Assembly (NCBI GenBank): GCA_014802725.1
Contig: JAAVBS010000001.1
Span: 1-64,000 of the forward strand
Origin: a bacterium
Lineage (GTDB): Bacteria > Bacteroidota > Bacteroidia > Bacteroidales > P3
DNA: 64,000 nt
Direction of reading: 5' to 3'
Under the pieces are notes generated by a model. That model worked only from the letters and a program-made list of their open reading frames with translations. It did no database searches and was not told the DNA's origin. Positions 1 through 8,126 of the stretch are shown here, piece after piece. Both the position numbers and the translations under genes were made by a program. Numbering within the stretch: position 1 is the stretch's first letter; each line of letters begins with the position of its first letter.

Positions 1-438
1 AACTTCTATCCCGACCACTTCATCGACCTGGCCAGCAACATGGAAATCGTGCCTGCGGTCAATCAGGTCGAGACGCACGTTTTCAACCAGCAGCGGGAGC
101 CGCAACGCATCATGGAGGAGTTCGGCACGCGCATCATGTCGTGGGGCCCGCTGGCCGAGGGGCGCAACGGATTTTTCACTAATCCGCTGCTGGCCGAGAT
201 CGGCGCCCGATACGGAAAAAGCGTGCCGCAAGTTGCGCTAAGGTGGCTTATTCAGTGCGGCGTCATCATCATCCCCAAATCGAGCCATATCGAGCGGATG
301 CGGCAGAACATCGACATCTTCGATTTCGCGCTCTCCGACGAAGATATGGCCGCTATCGCAACGCTCGACACGGGCCGTAGCCTTTTCTTCGACCACCACG
401 ACGCCGAAACCGCCCGTATGTTTATGGGGTGGAGGTAA
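1..438 (+). CDS. Aldo/keto reductase, C-terminal part (5' end outside window)
   Basis: Open from base 1 in frame with ORF 40..438; VPAVNQVETHVFNQQ, SWGPLAEG, VALRWLIQCGVIIIPKSSHIERMRQNIDIFDFALSDEDM are typical of the AKR family C-terminal half. Confidence 0.9.
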   Translation, partial: NFYPDHFIDLASNMEIVPAVNQVETHVFNQQREPQRIMEEFGTRIMSWGPLAEGRNGFFTNPLLAEIGARYGKSVPQVALRWLIQCGVIIIPKSSHIERMRQNIDIFDFALSDEDMAAIATLDTGRSLFFDHHDAETARMFMGWR

Positions 439-489
439 TGAATGCACGTCGTCGGAGAAGTCGTCAATGTTCTGGCTGACGAGTCGGTG

Positions 490-599
490 CTCGGCTCACA
501 AGGCCGAGTGGATATGGATATCTTCGGGCTATCTCAAAGATACGAATAAGTCGGGTACAAAACCAAATGAATTTGGTTTTGTTGAGCGAGCGTATCTTT
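490..599. repeat. Nested inverted-repeat element: CTCGGC/GCCGAG hairpin (490-508), outer arms AAAGATACG (536-544)/CGTATCTTT (591-599), inner perfect 12-bp arms ACAAAACCAAAT (557-568)/ATTTGGTTTTGT (571-582)
   Basis: Arms read directly from the sequence; lies in the 288-bp gap between the AKR gene and serC. Confidence 0.65.
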
Positions 600-614
600 T
601 ATCGGGGCTTTTCT

Positions 615-644
615 TTGAAAATTAGAAAATTTGGGCTAAGTTTG
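615..644 (+). promoter_or_regulatory. Bacteroidota-type promoter for serC: TTG (615-617), 19 nt, TAAGTTTG (637-644)
   Basis: Matches Bacteroidota sigma-ABfr consensus TTTG/TTG -33 and TAnnTTTG -7. Confidence 0.6.
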
Positions 645-726
645 CAGTGTTTATGCCGCGCGTACCGACCGTTCGGCGCGATGCTTGACTTTAAGGAGAA
701 TAATTAACCTTTAAATAACCATTGTT

Positions 727-1803
727 ATGAAAGTAGCACACAATTTCAACGCAGGTCCCTGCGTGTTGCCGAAGCCTGCCATCCAAGCCGGCATCGAAGC
801 ACTGAAAGATTTCGCCGGTACCGGCATGGGCGTGATCGAAGTATCGCACCGTAGCAAGGAATGGCAAGCCATTATGGACGAATCCGTAGCTTTGTGGAAA
901 GAGCTTTACAACATTCCCGACGGCTATCACGTTCTGTTCGTAGGCGGTGGCGCCAGCACGCAGTTCCTCTATGTGCCGTTCAACCTGTTGAACAAGAAAG
1001 CCGCTTATCTGGAAACGGGCGGTTGGGCTGCCAAGGCCGCGAAGGAAGCCAAATATTTCGGCGAAGTTGAAATCGTAGCTTCTTCCAAGGATACGACCTA
1101 CAACCATATTCCGAAGGGTTGGAAAATCCCGACGGATGTCGATTATTTCCACATCACGACGAACAACACGCTGTACGGTACCGAAATCAAGGAAGATATC
1201 GACAGCCCCGTTACGCTCGTGGCCGATATGTCGTCCGACTTCATGAGCCGTCCCGTTGACGTGAGCAAATACGGTCTGATTTACGGCGGCGCCCAAAAGA
1301 ACGTAGGCCCTGCGGGCTTGACCGTCGTTATCGTTCGCGAAGACATCCTCGGCAAGGTGGAACGTCCGCTGCCGACGATGGTGGACTACCGCACGCACAT
1401 CAAAGACGGTTCGATGTTCAACACGCCGCCGGTATTCCCGATCTTCATGATGTACGAAACCCTGAAGTGGGTCAAGAGCCTCGGTGGTCTGAAAGTCATC
1501 GAAAAAATGAACATCGAAAAGGCCGAAATGCTCTATAACGAAATCGACAACAACCCGATGTTCAAGGGTACGATCATCGACAAGGCCGACCGTTCCAGAA
1601 TGAACGTTTGCTTCGTGATGGAAGACAAATACAAAGACAAGGAAGCCGACTTCCTCGAATATGCCAAGGCCGCCGGTATGGTGGGCATCAAGGGTCACCG
1701 CTCCACGGGCGGTTTCCGCGCCTCCATCTACAACGCTTGCCCGAAGGAAAGCGTACAGGCGTTGATCAACTGCATGCAGGAATACGCCAAGAAGAACGCT
1801 TAA
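727..1803 (+). CDS. serC: 3-phosphoserine/phosphohydroxythreonine aminotransferase
   Basis: 358 aa; [15 protein letters not shown]-terminus, [32 protein letters not shown]-lysine region, [15 protein letters not shown]. Confidence 0.97.
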   Translation: MKVAHNFNAGPCVLPKPAIQAGIEALKDFAGTGMGVIEVSHRSKEWQAIMDESVALWKELYNIPDGYHVLFVGGGASTQFLYVPFNLLNKKAAYLETGGWAAKAAKEAKYFGEVEIVASSKDTTYNHIPKGWKIPTDVDYFHITTNNTLYGTEIKEDIDSPVTLVADMSSDFMSRPVDVSKYGLIYGGAQKNVGPAGLTVVIVREDILGKVERPLPTMVDYRTHIKDGSMFNTPPVFPIFMMYETLKWVKSLGGLKVIEKMNIEKAEMLYNEIDNNPMFKGTIIDKADRSRMNVCFVMEDKYKDKEADFLEYAKAAGMVGIKGHRSTGGFRASIYNACPKESVQALINCMQEYAKKNA

Positions 1804-1822
1804 TCAATTGATTAAGACAAGT

Positions 1823-1855
1823 AAGGAGGGGGCATCATATGTTCCCTCCTTTGTT
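1823..1855 (+). terminator. Possible intrinsic terminator after serC: AAGGAGGG (1823-1830)/CCCTCCTT (1844-1851)
   Basis: 8-bp perfect stem followed by a T-rich stretch. Confidence 0.45.
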
Positions 1856-1915
1856 TAAACACAAAAAATAAAAAAACAGGTGCGTTAGACAACGTGCCGT
1901 AAAAACATCTTTAAA

Positions 1916-2836
1916 ATGAAAGTTTTAGTAGCGACCGAAAAACCTTTCGCCAAAGCCGCGGTTGACGGCATCCGCAAAATCGTGGAAGGCGCCGGCTTTG
2001 AACTGGCGCTTTGCGAAAAATACACCGATGTTCAACAATTCTATACGGCCGTTGCCGATGCCGACGCTTTGATCGTGCGTTCCGACAAAGTGACGAAAGA
2101 AGTGATCGACCACGCCAAGAACCTGAAAATCGTGGTTAGAGCCGGTGCCGGTTTCGATAACCTCGACTTGGCCGCTTGCACCGAACGCAAGATCGTGGCG
2201 ATGAACACGCCGGGCCAGAACTCCAACGCCGTAGCCGAATTGGCCGCCGGCTTGATGATTTACATGAACCGCAACCTCTTCAACCCGGGTACGGGTGCGG
2301 AACTGAAGGGCAAGAAACTGGGTATCCACGCTTACGGTAACGTAGGCCGCAATGTGGCGCGCGTGGCCAAGGGCCTGGGCATGGACATCTATGCTTTCGA
2401 CGCTTTCTGCCCGAAAGAAGTGATTGAAAAAGACGGCGTAAAGGCCGTAGGTTCGGCTGAAGAACTCTACAGCACCTGCGACGTGATTTCGTTGCACATC
2501 CCCGCCACGAAAGAAACCACCAACTCCATCAACTACGACTTGGTGAACCGTATGCCCAAGGGCGCCATGCTGGTGAACACCGCCCGCAAGGAAGTCATTC
2601 ACGAAGCCGACATGGTGCGTCTGTTGAACGACCGCCCCGACTTCCGTTATGTAACCGACATCAAGCCGGGCAACCACGACGAACTGGCCGAGAAATTCCC
2701 CACGCGCTATTTCTCCACGCCCAAAAAGATGGGTGCCGAAACGGCCGAAGCCAACATCAACGCCGGTTTGGCCGCCGCCAACCAGATTGTTGACTTCATC
2801 AAGAACGGTGTAACCAAATTTCAGGTAAACAAATAG
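1916..2836 (+). CDS. serA: D-3-phosphoglycerate dehydrogenase, short form without ACT domain
   Basis: 306 aa; LKIVVRAGAGFDNLDL, KLGIHAYGNVGRNVARVAKGLGM Rossmann region, NTARKEVI; directly follows serC. Confidence 0.93.
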   Translation: MKVLVATEKPFAKAAVDGIRKIVEGAGFELALCEKYTDVQQFYTAVADADALIVRSDKVTKEVIDHAKNLKIVVRAGAGFDNLDLAACTERKIVAMNTPGQNSNAVAELAAGLMIYMNRNLFNPGTGAELKGKKLGIHAYGNVGRNVARVAKGLGMDIYAFDAFCPKEVIEKDGVKAVGSAEELYSTCDVISLHIPATKETTNSINYDLVNRMPKGAMLVNTARKEVIHEADMVRLLNDRPDFRYVTDIKPGNHDELAEKFPTRYFSTPKKMGAETAEANINAGLAAANQIVDFIKNGVTKFQVNK

Positions 2837-2870
2837 GCTATGCCAAACGGTCTTTGTACCGTGATACAGG

Positions 2871-2905
2871 ATAGGGCTGTTCCTTGCGGAACGGCCCTAT
2901 TTTAT
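2871..2905 (+). terminator. Intrinsic terminator after serA: ATAGGGCTGTTCC/GGAACGGCCCTAT, TTGC loop, T-tail
   Basis: 13-bp stem with one G-U type pair, followed by TTTTAT. Confidence 0.65.
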
Positions 2906-2921
2906 AAGAAGACCCTGGTTT

Positions 2922-3599
2922 ATGCCGATAAAACGACTCCGCTTTCTGATTGCCGCGCTCTGCCTGACGGGCTTTTGCTGTCTGCCCGTATCGGAACTGC
3001 AGGCGCAATTGGGACAGAACGCCCCCGCGCAAAGCAAAAAGAACGCGGCCGGCAACGACTCGCGGCCGGAAACGCCGACCCCAACCGCCGACCCGACGAT
3101 GAGCCGCTTCCAGCAATTGCAGGATCAGACCGTCTATAAGAAAGGCTTTGACAAACGGCGTTTCTTTTTCGGGGGCGGCGTAGGGGCGCAATTCGGCACG
3201 CTGACCGCCGTGGAACTGTCGCCGACCGTAGGCTATACGTTCCACCGCATGTTCAAGATGGGGATTTCGTTCACGTTCGAATATTTCGCCTACAATTATC
3301 TGACGGCCGCGCAAACCGTTGAACGACGCCAATACTTTCTCTACGGCGGCAGCCTTTTCGCGCGTTTCTACCCCATCAAATACCTGTATCTGCACGCCGA
3401 AATCATGGGCATGAACCAACCGCGCGTGAGCAACGAAAAACGATATTGGATGGCCTATCCGCTTATCGGCTTCGGCTACAACCAACCCTTGGGCGAACAC
3501 GCCGCCCTGCAATTACAACTGCTTTGGAATCTGAATAACGCACCGGAGAGCATCATCGCCAACCCGGTGGTGTCGCTGGGATTCAATATCCGCCCCTAA
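2922..3599 (+). CDS. Outer-membrane beta-barrel-like hypothetical protein
   Basis: 225 aa; N-terminal signal sequence, then alternating aromatic strands (VGYTFHRMFKMGISFTFEYFAYNYL...SLGFNIRP) typical of Bacteroidota OMP-like proteins. Confidence 0.65.
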   Translation: MPIKRLRFLIAALCLTGFCCLPVSELQAQLGQNAPAQSKKNAAGNDSRPETPTPTADPTMSRFQQLQDQTVYKKGFDKRRFFFGGGVGAQFGTLTAVELSPTVGYTFHRMFKMGISFTFEYFAYNYLTAAQTVERRQYFLYGGSLFARFYPIKYLYLHAEIMGMNQPRVSNEKRYWMAYPLIGFGYNQPLGEHAALQLQLLWNLNNAPESIIANPVVSLGFNIRP

Positions 3600-4906
3600 C
3601 AGGCTTTCTCCACCTGACCGTATAAATCGTGGACTTCGGCTTCGGTAATGCGTACTTGGTAGAAACCGCCTATTTGCAACTTGCCCTCTTCCCGCAAAAC
3701 CAGCACCTCATCGTCCACTTCCGGCGAATCGTAGCGCGTGCGCCCGATATAATAGTCGCCCTCCTCGCGGTCGATGACCACCTCAAACACCTTGCCCACG
3801 CGGGCTTCGTTCAAACTTAACGATATGGTTTCCTGCAACCGCATGATTTCGTCGGCACGGCGTTCCTTCTCCTCGGCCGGCACCGCGTCCGGCAAGGCGG
3901 CCGCCGGTGTCCCCTCCTCTTCGGAATAAGTAAACACCCCCAAGCGGTCGAACCGGAATTCCGTCACAAACGCCTTCAATTCCGCAAAGGCCGCTTCGGT
4001 CTCCGTCGGGAAGCCGACAATCAGCGTGGTGCGGAACACGGCATCCGGCAAGGCCGCCTTGAGTTTGTGCAACAAGGCCGTCGTTTTTTCCCTGTCGGTG
4101 GCGCGTTGCATATCGTGCAACACCGATGTGGCGATATGTTGCAACGGGATGTCGATATAGGCGCACAACTTGGGTTCGGTGCGCATCAAGTCCAACAGGT
4201 CTTCCGGAAACGAATGCGGATAGAGATATTGCAGACGGATCCAACGCAACCCCTCTATCCGGGCCAACGCCCGCACCAAATCGGCGATGCGCTGTTTTCC
4301 GTATATATCCAAGCCGTAATAGGTCACATCCTGCGCCACCAATATCAGTTCCTTGACCCCTTGACGCGCCAAATCCTCCGCCTCTTTCAGCAGGCTCTCC
4401 ATGGGGCGGGATACATGCTTGCCCCTAATCAACGGGATGGCGCAAAACGCACACTGACGGTCGCACCCCTCCGAAATCTTGAGGTAGGCATAATGCGCGG
4501 GCGTGGTCAAGGTGCGCCGTTCGGGATTGAATCCCTCGGCCGCCGCCACGTCTTCGCCCACGATGGCCGCGATAACCTTTTCGGGCTCCCGCACGCCGAA
4601 CCAGGCATCCACTTCCGGTATCTCGGCAGCCAGTTCCTGCCCGTAGCGTTGCGCCAAACAGCCCATTACATACAGCTTCTGTATCCGCCGCTTGCTTTTC
4701 AACATGCAAGCGCGTAAAATCATATCGATGGATTCCTGTTTGGCATCGCCGATAAAGCCGCAGGTATTGATAAGCAAAACATCCGGGTGCTTCGCGCTGT
4801 CGGTCGGCAGCAACGTCCATTGCGCGGGCAACACATGCGCGAGCACGACTTCCGAATCGACGGTATTTTTTGAACAGCCTAAGCTGATGAGTTTGAGCGT
4901 GGCCAT
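3596..4906 (-). CDS. rimO: Ribosomal protein S12 methylthiotransferase RimO
   Basis: 436 aa; LISLGCSKNTVDSE, SEGCDRQCAFCAIPLIRGKHVSRP radical-SAM CxxxCxxC, TLIVGFPTET, C-terminal TRAM-like region. Confidence 0.97.
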   Translation of the reverse strand: MATLKLISLGCSKNTVDSEVVLAHVLPAQWTLLPTDSAKHPDVLLINTCGFIGDAKQESIDMILRACMLKSKRRIQKLYVMGCLAQRYGQELAAEIPEVDAWFGVREPEKVIAAIVGEDVAAAEGFNPERRTLTTPAHYAYLKISEGCDRQCAFCAIPLIRGKHVSRPMESLLKEAEDLARQGVKELILVAQDVTYYGLDIYGKQRIADLVRALARIEGLRWIRLQYLYPHSFPEDLLDLMRTEPKLCAYIDIPLQHIATSVLHDMQRATDREKTTALLHKLKAALPDAVFRTTLIVGFPTETEAAFAELKAFVTEFRFDRLGVFTYSEEEGTPAAALPDAVPAEEKERRADEIMRLQETISLSLNEARVGKVFEVVIDREEGDYYIGRTRYDSPEVDDEVLVLREEGKLQIGGFYQVRITEAEVHDLYGQVEKAC

Positions 4907-4914
4907 AAACGTTC

Positions 4915-5874
4915 TTACATGAACAACGATTGCACGAATTCGTGCTTGTCGAAAATGCGCAGGTCTTCCATTTTTTCTCCCACGCCTATATAGCGGATCG
5001 GCACCTGAAACTGGTCGGAAATCCCGATGGCGACACCGCCCTTGGCCGTACCGTCCAATTTGGTCAACGCCAAGGCCGTTACCTCCGTGGCGGCCGTAAA
5101 CTGCTTGGTCTGCTCAATGGCGTTCTGTCCCGTCGAAGCGTCCAATACCAACAACACCTCGTGCGGGGCGTCGGGCACCACTTTCTTCATGACCTGCTTG
5201 ATTTTGGACAGTTCGTTCATCAGATTGATTTTATTGTGCAGACGGCCGGCCGTATCGATGATGACGACATCGGCCTGCCTGGCCACGGCCGACTTGAGCG
5301 TATCGAAAGCCACCGAAGCCGGGTCGGCCCCCATGGCCTGCGCCACGACCGGCACACCGGCCCGCTCACCCCAAGCCTGCAATTGCTCCACGGCGGCCGC
5401 CCGGAACGTGTCGGCCGCGCCCAATACGACGGAGGCCCCGGCCTGCTTGAACCGATAGGCCAATTTGCCGATGGTCGTGGTCTTGCCCACGCCGTTGACC
5501 CCCACCACCATGATGACATAAGGCTTCCGCTCGGCCTTGGCGGCGAAATCCTGTGTCTCGCCGGCGGCCAACAGGGCTTCCACTTCCTCGCACAACACAC
5601 GGTTGAGTTCAGTGGCGTTCAGATAATGATCCTTGGCGATGCGGGCCTCCAAACGGTCGATAATCCGGATGGTGGTCTCCACACCGACATCCGACGTTAC
5701 CAAAGCCTCCTCAATGGCATCCAACACGGCATCGTCCACCTTGGACCGGCCGGCCACCGCCCGCGTGATTTTTTTGAAAACGCTCTCCTTGGTCTTGCTC
5801 AGCCCCGCTTCCAGATTCGCCGTATCCCGCCCGTCTTTCGAGCGTTCTTTGGAGAAAAAACTAAAGAATCCCAT
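4915..5874 (-). CDS. ftsY: Signal recognition particle receptor FtsY
   Basis: GVNGVGKTTTIGKLA, AADTFRAAAVEQL, VIIDTAGRLHNK, LTKLDGTAKGG; ORF track starts at GTG 5880 but ATG at 5874 (MGFFSFFSKE) is more likely. Confidence 0.97.
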   Translation of the reverse strand: MGFFSFFSKERSKDGRDTANLEAGLSKTKESVFKKITRAVAGRSKVDDAVLDAIEEALVTSDVGVETTIRIIDRLEARIAKDHYLNATELNRVLCEEVEALLAAGETQDFAAKAERKPYVIMVVGVNGVGKTTTIGKLAYRFKQAGASVVLGAADTFRAAAVEQLQAWGERAGVPVVAQAMGADPASVAFDTLKSAVARQADVVIIDTAGRLHNKINLMNELSKIKQVMKKVVPDAPHEVLLVLDASTGQNAIEQTKQFTAATEVTALALTKLDGTAKGGVAIGISDQFQVPIRYIGVGEKMEDLRIFDKHEFVQSLFM

Positions 5875-5880
5875 AAACAC

Positions 5881-5911
5881 AAAAAAGAGAGCCGCGCTAT
5901 GCGGCTCTCTT
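5881..5911 (-). terminator. Intrinsic terminator/attenuator-like hairpin between DUF4295 and ftsY: AAGAGAGCCGC/GCGGCTCTCTT
   Basis: Perfect 11-bp stem with 5-nt loop; T-run on the minus strand immediately before the ftsY start. Confidence 0.7.
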
Positions 5912-5947
5912 ACACATTAAACCCTTTATAATATAACAAGTTCTATC

Positions 5948-6103
5948 CTATTTCTGTGCGAAATATTCCTTAACCTTATCATTCGGTATAATCTCCTCCT
6001 TGAAAGCGTAAGCGCCCGTTTTCGGAGACTTGACCACTTTCACTACCTTGGCGAAATCCTTACCGGTAGACGTCTTCAGGGTTGCAACAACTTTCTTTGC
6101 CAT
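5948..6103 (-). CDS. DUF4295 family small protein (51 aa; below the ORF track cutoff)
   Basis: Manual translation MAKKVVATLKTSTGKDFAKVVKVVKSPKTGAYAFKEEIIPNDKVKEYFAQK; conserved Bacteroidota neighbour of rpmG. Confidence 0.93.
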   Translation of the reverse strand: MAKKVVATLKTSTGKDFAKVVKVVKSPKTGAYAFKEEIIPNDKVKEYFAQK

Positions 6104-6113
6104 GACGCTTCAA

Positions 6114-6302
6114 CTATTTAATTTCTCTGTGTACGGTTACTTTCTTCAGAATCGGATTGTATTTTTTCAACTCCAACCGATCCGGCGTGTTCTTCTTGTT
6201 CTTGGTGGTAATGTACCGCGACGTGCCGGGCATACCCGATGCCTTGTGCTCCGTGCATTCCAGAATAACCTGAACGCGAGCCTCTTTATTCTTCTTTGCC
6301 AT
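6114..6302 (-). CDS. rpmG: 50S ribosomal protein L33
   Basis: [62 protein letters not shown]. Confidence 0.97.
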   Translation of the reverse strand: MAKKNKEARVQVILECTEHKASGMPGTSRYITTKNKKNTPDRLELKKYNPILKKVTVHREIK

Positions 6303-6329
6303 AATTCTGACCTTTCAATTTAGGAAGCG

Positions 6330-6360
6330 CAAAAGTAGATAAAATTTGGGATAATTGCAA
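6330..6360 (-). promoter_or_regulatory. Promoter for rpmG-DUF4295: minus-strand TTG (6358-6360), 20 nt, TACTTTTG (6330-6337)
   Basis: Matches Bacteroidota -33/-7 consensus on the minus strand. Confidence 0.6.
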
Positions 6361-6388
6361 ATGCCTTCCCCATTTATTTTTCAAGCGG

Positions 6389-7207
6389 CTACCGCGGTTG
6401 GATGATGGACGCCCCCACCGTTGTCATTTCCAACGTATCCGGTTCGCCGATATAGAAAATCTTGCTTGCGCCGCGCGCTTCCGCCCACAGCCCATGGGTG
6501 GCATTGACCGTAGCGATGCTGGCCCCGCGTACCGAAACGGTCAACGAATCCACTTCCCAGGCTTCACCCTTGAAGACAGAAGACCCCACGAACGCGAGTT
6601 CCGCCAATTTGGCCTGCCCCGTCAACTCCACCGATGAAGCGCCCGTAACCTCCGACTCCACGCGGTTCGCATCCAAATAAGCCAATTGCAGCGAAGACGC
6701 ACCGACAACCGTTACCTGCAACCTGTCCTCGACCGCCACCGCGCCGCTCAGCACGGACGCGCCGTACAACGCGATTTCAAGATCCGGGCTCCGCAACGTA
6801 TCCACGAGCGTCAGCATGACGGCCCCCGTACACATCAACTCTTTCAAGTCCGTATAAGTGACATCGACATCGATCCGCATATTCCGGTTCAACAACTGGG
6901 CATAGCCTTCCTCGTCGTCCACGCCTATCCACAGACGGCCACGACGGCTCGACACGCCCAACAGCGGCAAAACCGCCTCATCGGCCTTGATGGTCAGGGC
7001 CGCCGTATCACCGTGATGCAACGTTACATACATGTAAGAAGACAGGTGTAGTTCCGCAAAGTCCTTCACTTCGTACGTTTTTTCGACCACGACACCGGTT
7101 CCCCGGTTAACGCCATCGCCGACAACGTTGTGCTGCCGGCAAGCCGACAGCCCGAAACACAGAACCGCCGCCACCGGCAGCCAGTTCAGAAGTCGCAGTT
7201 CTTTCAT
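6389..7207 (-). CDS. Head GIN domain (DUF2807) putative lipoprotein
   Basis: 272 aa; lipobox GLSAC; repeated GAS/GSS turns (VVGASSLQL, VTGASSVELTG, VRGASIATVN, ARGASKIFY) of a DUF2807 beta-helix. Confidence 0.88.
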   Translation of the reverse strand: MKELRLLNWLPVAAVLCFGLSACRQHNVVGDGVNRGTGVVVEKTYEVKDFAELHLSSYMYVTLHHGDTAALTIKADEAVLPLLGVSSRRGRLWIGVDDEEGYAQLLNRNMRIDVDVTYTDLKELMCTGAVMLTLVDTLRSPDLEIALYGASVLSGAVAVEDRLQVTVVGASSLQLAYLDANRVESEVTGASSVELTGQAKLAELAFVGSSVFKGEAWEVDSLTVSVRGASIATVNATHGLWAEARGASKIFYIGEPDTLEMTTVGASIIQPR

Positions 7208-7265
7208 ATTTACTTATTCTTTTTCAATCGTTTATAAACATCGGTCACTTAACCGAATCCTTACA

Positions 7266-7295
7266 CAAATATACAGAGTTTTCCATGAATTGCAA
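7266..7295 (-). promoter_or_regulatory. Promoter for the DUF2807 gene: minus-strand TTG (7293-7295), 19 nt, TATATTTG (7266-7273)
   Basis: Matches Bacteroidota -33/-7 consensus. Confidence 0.5.
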
Positions 7296-7412
7296 CCATA
7301 TCTCCACCACATATCAACCTTCTCAACAGCGGCCTGTCGATAACATTTCAAAAACGGCGCAATCCCTAAGGCTTCAAACGCTAATTTTGCATCCGCTAAA
7401 TTATAGTTGGCC

Positions 7413-8126
7413 ATGACAAGCCCGACGATTCTGCTGTTGGAGAGCTCTACAGACACGCTTTCCGTCGCTTTGTGCCGCAATGGAAAGGTAGCGGCCGCCC
7501 GAGAAAAGGCGGCCACGCGCGACCATGCCGCCCTGTTGCTCACGTTTGTGGATGAAGTGATGCGGGACAGCGGCCTGCGGCCGGCCGGCGTGGATGCCGT
7601 TGCCGTCAGCAAAGGCCCCGGCTCCTATACCGGCCTGCGCATCGGTGTTTCTTCCGCCAAAGGGCTGTGTTACGCGTTGGACAAACCGCTGATTGCCGTA
7701 AGTCCGTTGCAAGCCTTGGCCATGGAAGCCGCCCGCAGTTTTGACACGGACACGGCGGCGCGGGCCTTGTTCTGCCCCATGACCGACGCCGGCCGCATGG
7801 AAGTCTATGCCGGCCTCTATACGGGCACGGGCGACATCGTGCGCGATGTGCAGGCCGACATCGTTACACCCGAATCCTATGCGGAATATCTCGTTTCGCC
7901 GGGACAGAAACTCTATTTCTTGGGTAACGGCGCTGAAAAATGCCGTGCGGTGCTGGGGCAACGCCCCGATATGCTGTTCCTGCCCGGTTGGGAGCCGAAC
8001 GCCCGCTACATGGCCGTCCCCGCAACGCGGGCCTATCTGGACGGGACGTTTGAAGACACGGCTTATTTCGTACCTTTTTATCTCAAAGACTTCGTAGCCG
8101 GGAAACCGCACGTCAAAGGCTTATGA
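7413..8126 (+). CDS. tsaB: tRNA threonylcarbamoyladenosine biosynthesis protein TsaB
   Basis: ILLLESSTDTLSVAL, SKGPGSYTGLRIGVSSAKGLCYAL; ATG at 7413 preferred over TTG 7407. Confidence 0.95.
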   Translation: MTSPTILLLESSTDTLSVALCRNGKVAAAREKAATRDHAALLLTFVDEVMRDSGLRPAGVDAVAVSKGPGSYTGLRIGVSSAKGLCYALDKPLIAVSPLQALAMEAARSFDTDTAARALFCPMTDAGRMEVYAGLYTGTGDIVRDVQADIVTPESYAEYLVSPGQKLYFLGNGAEKCRAVLGQRPDMLFLPGWEPNARYMAVPATRAYLDGTFEDTAYFVPFYLKDFVAGKPHVKGL

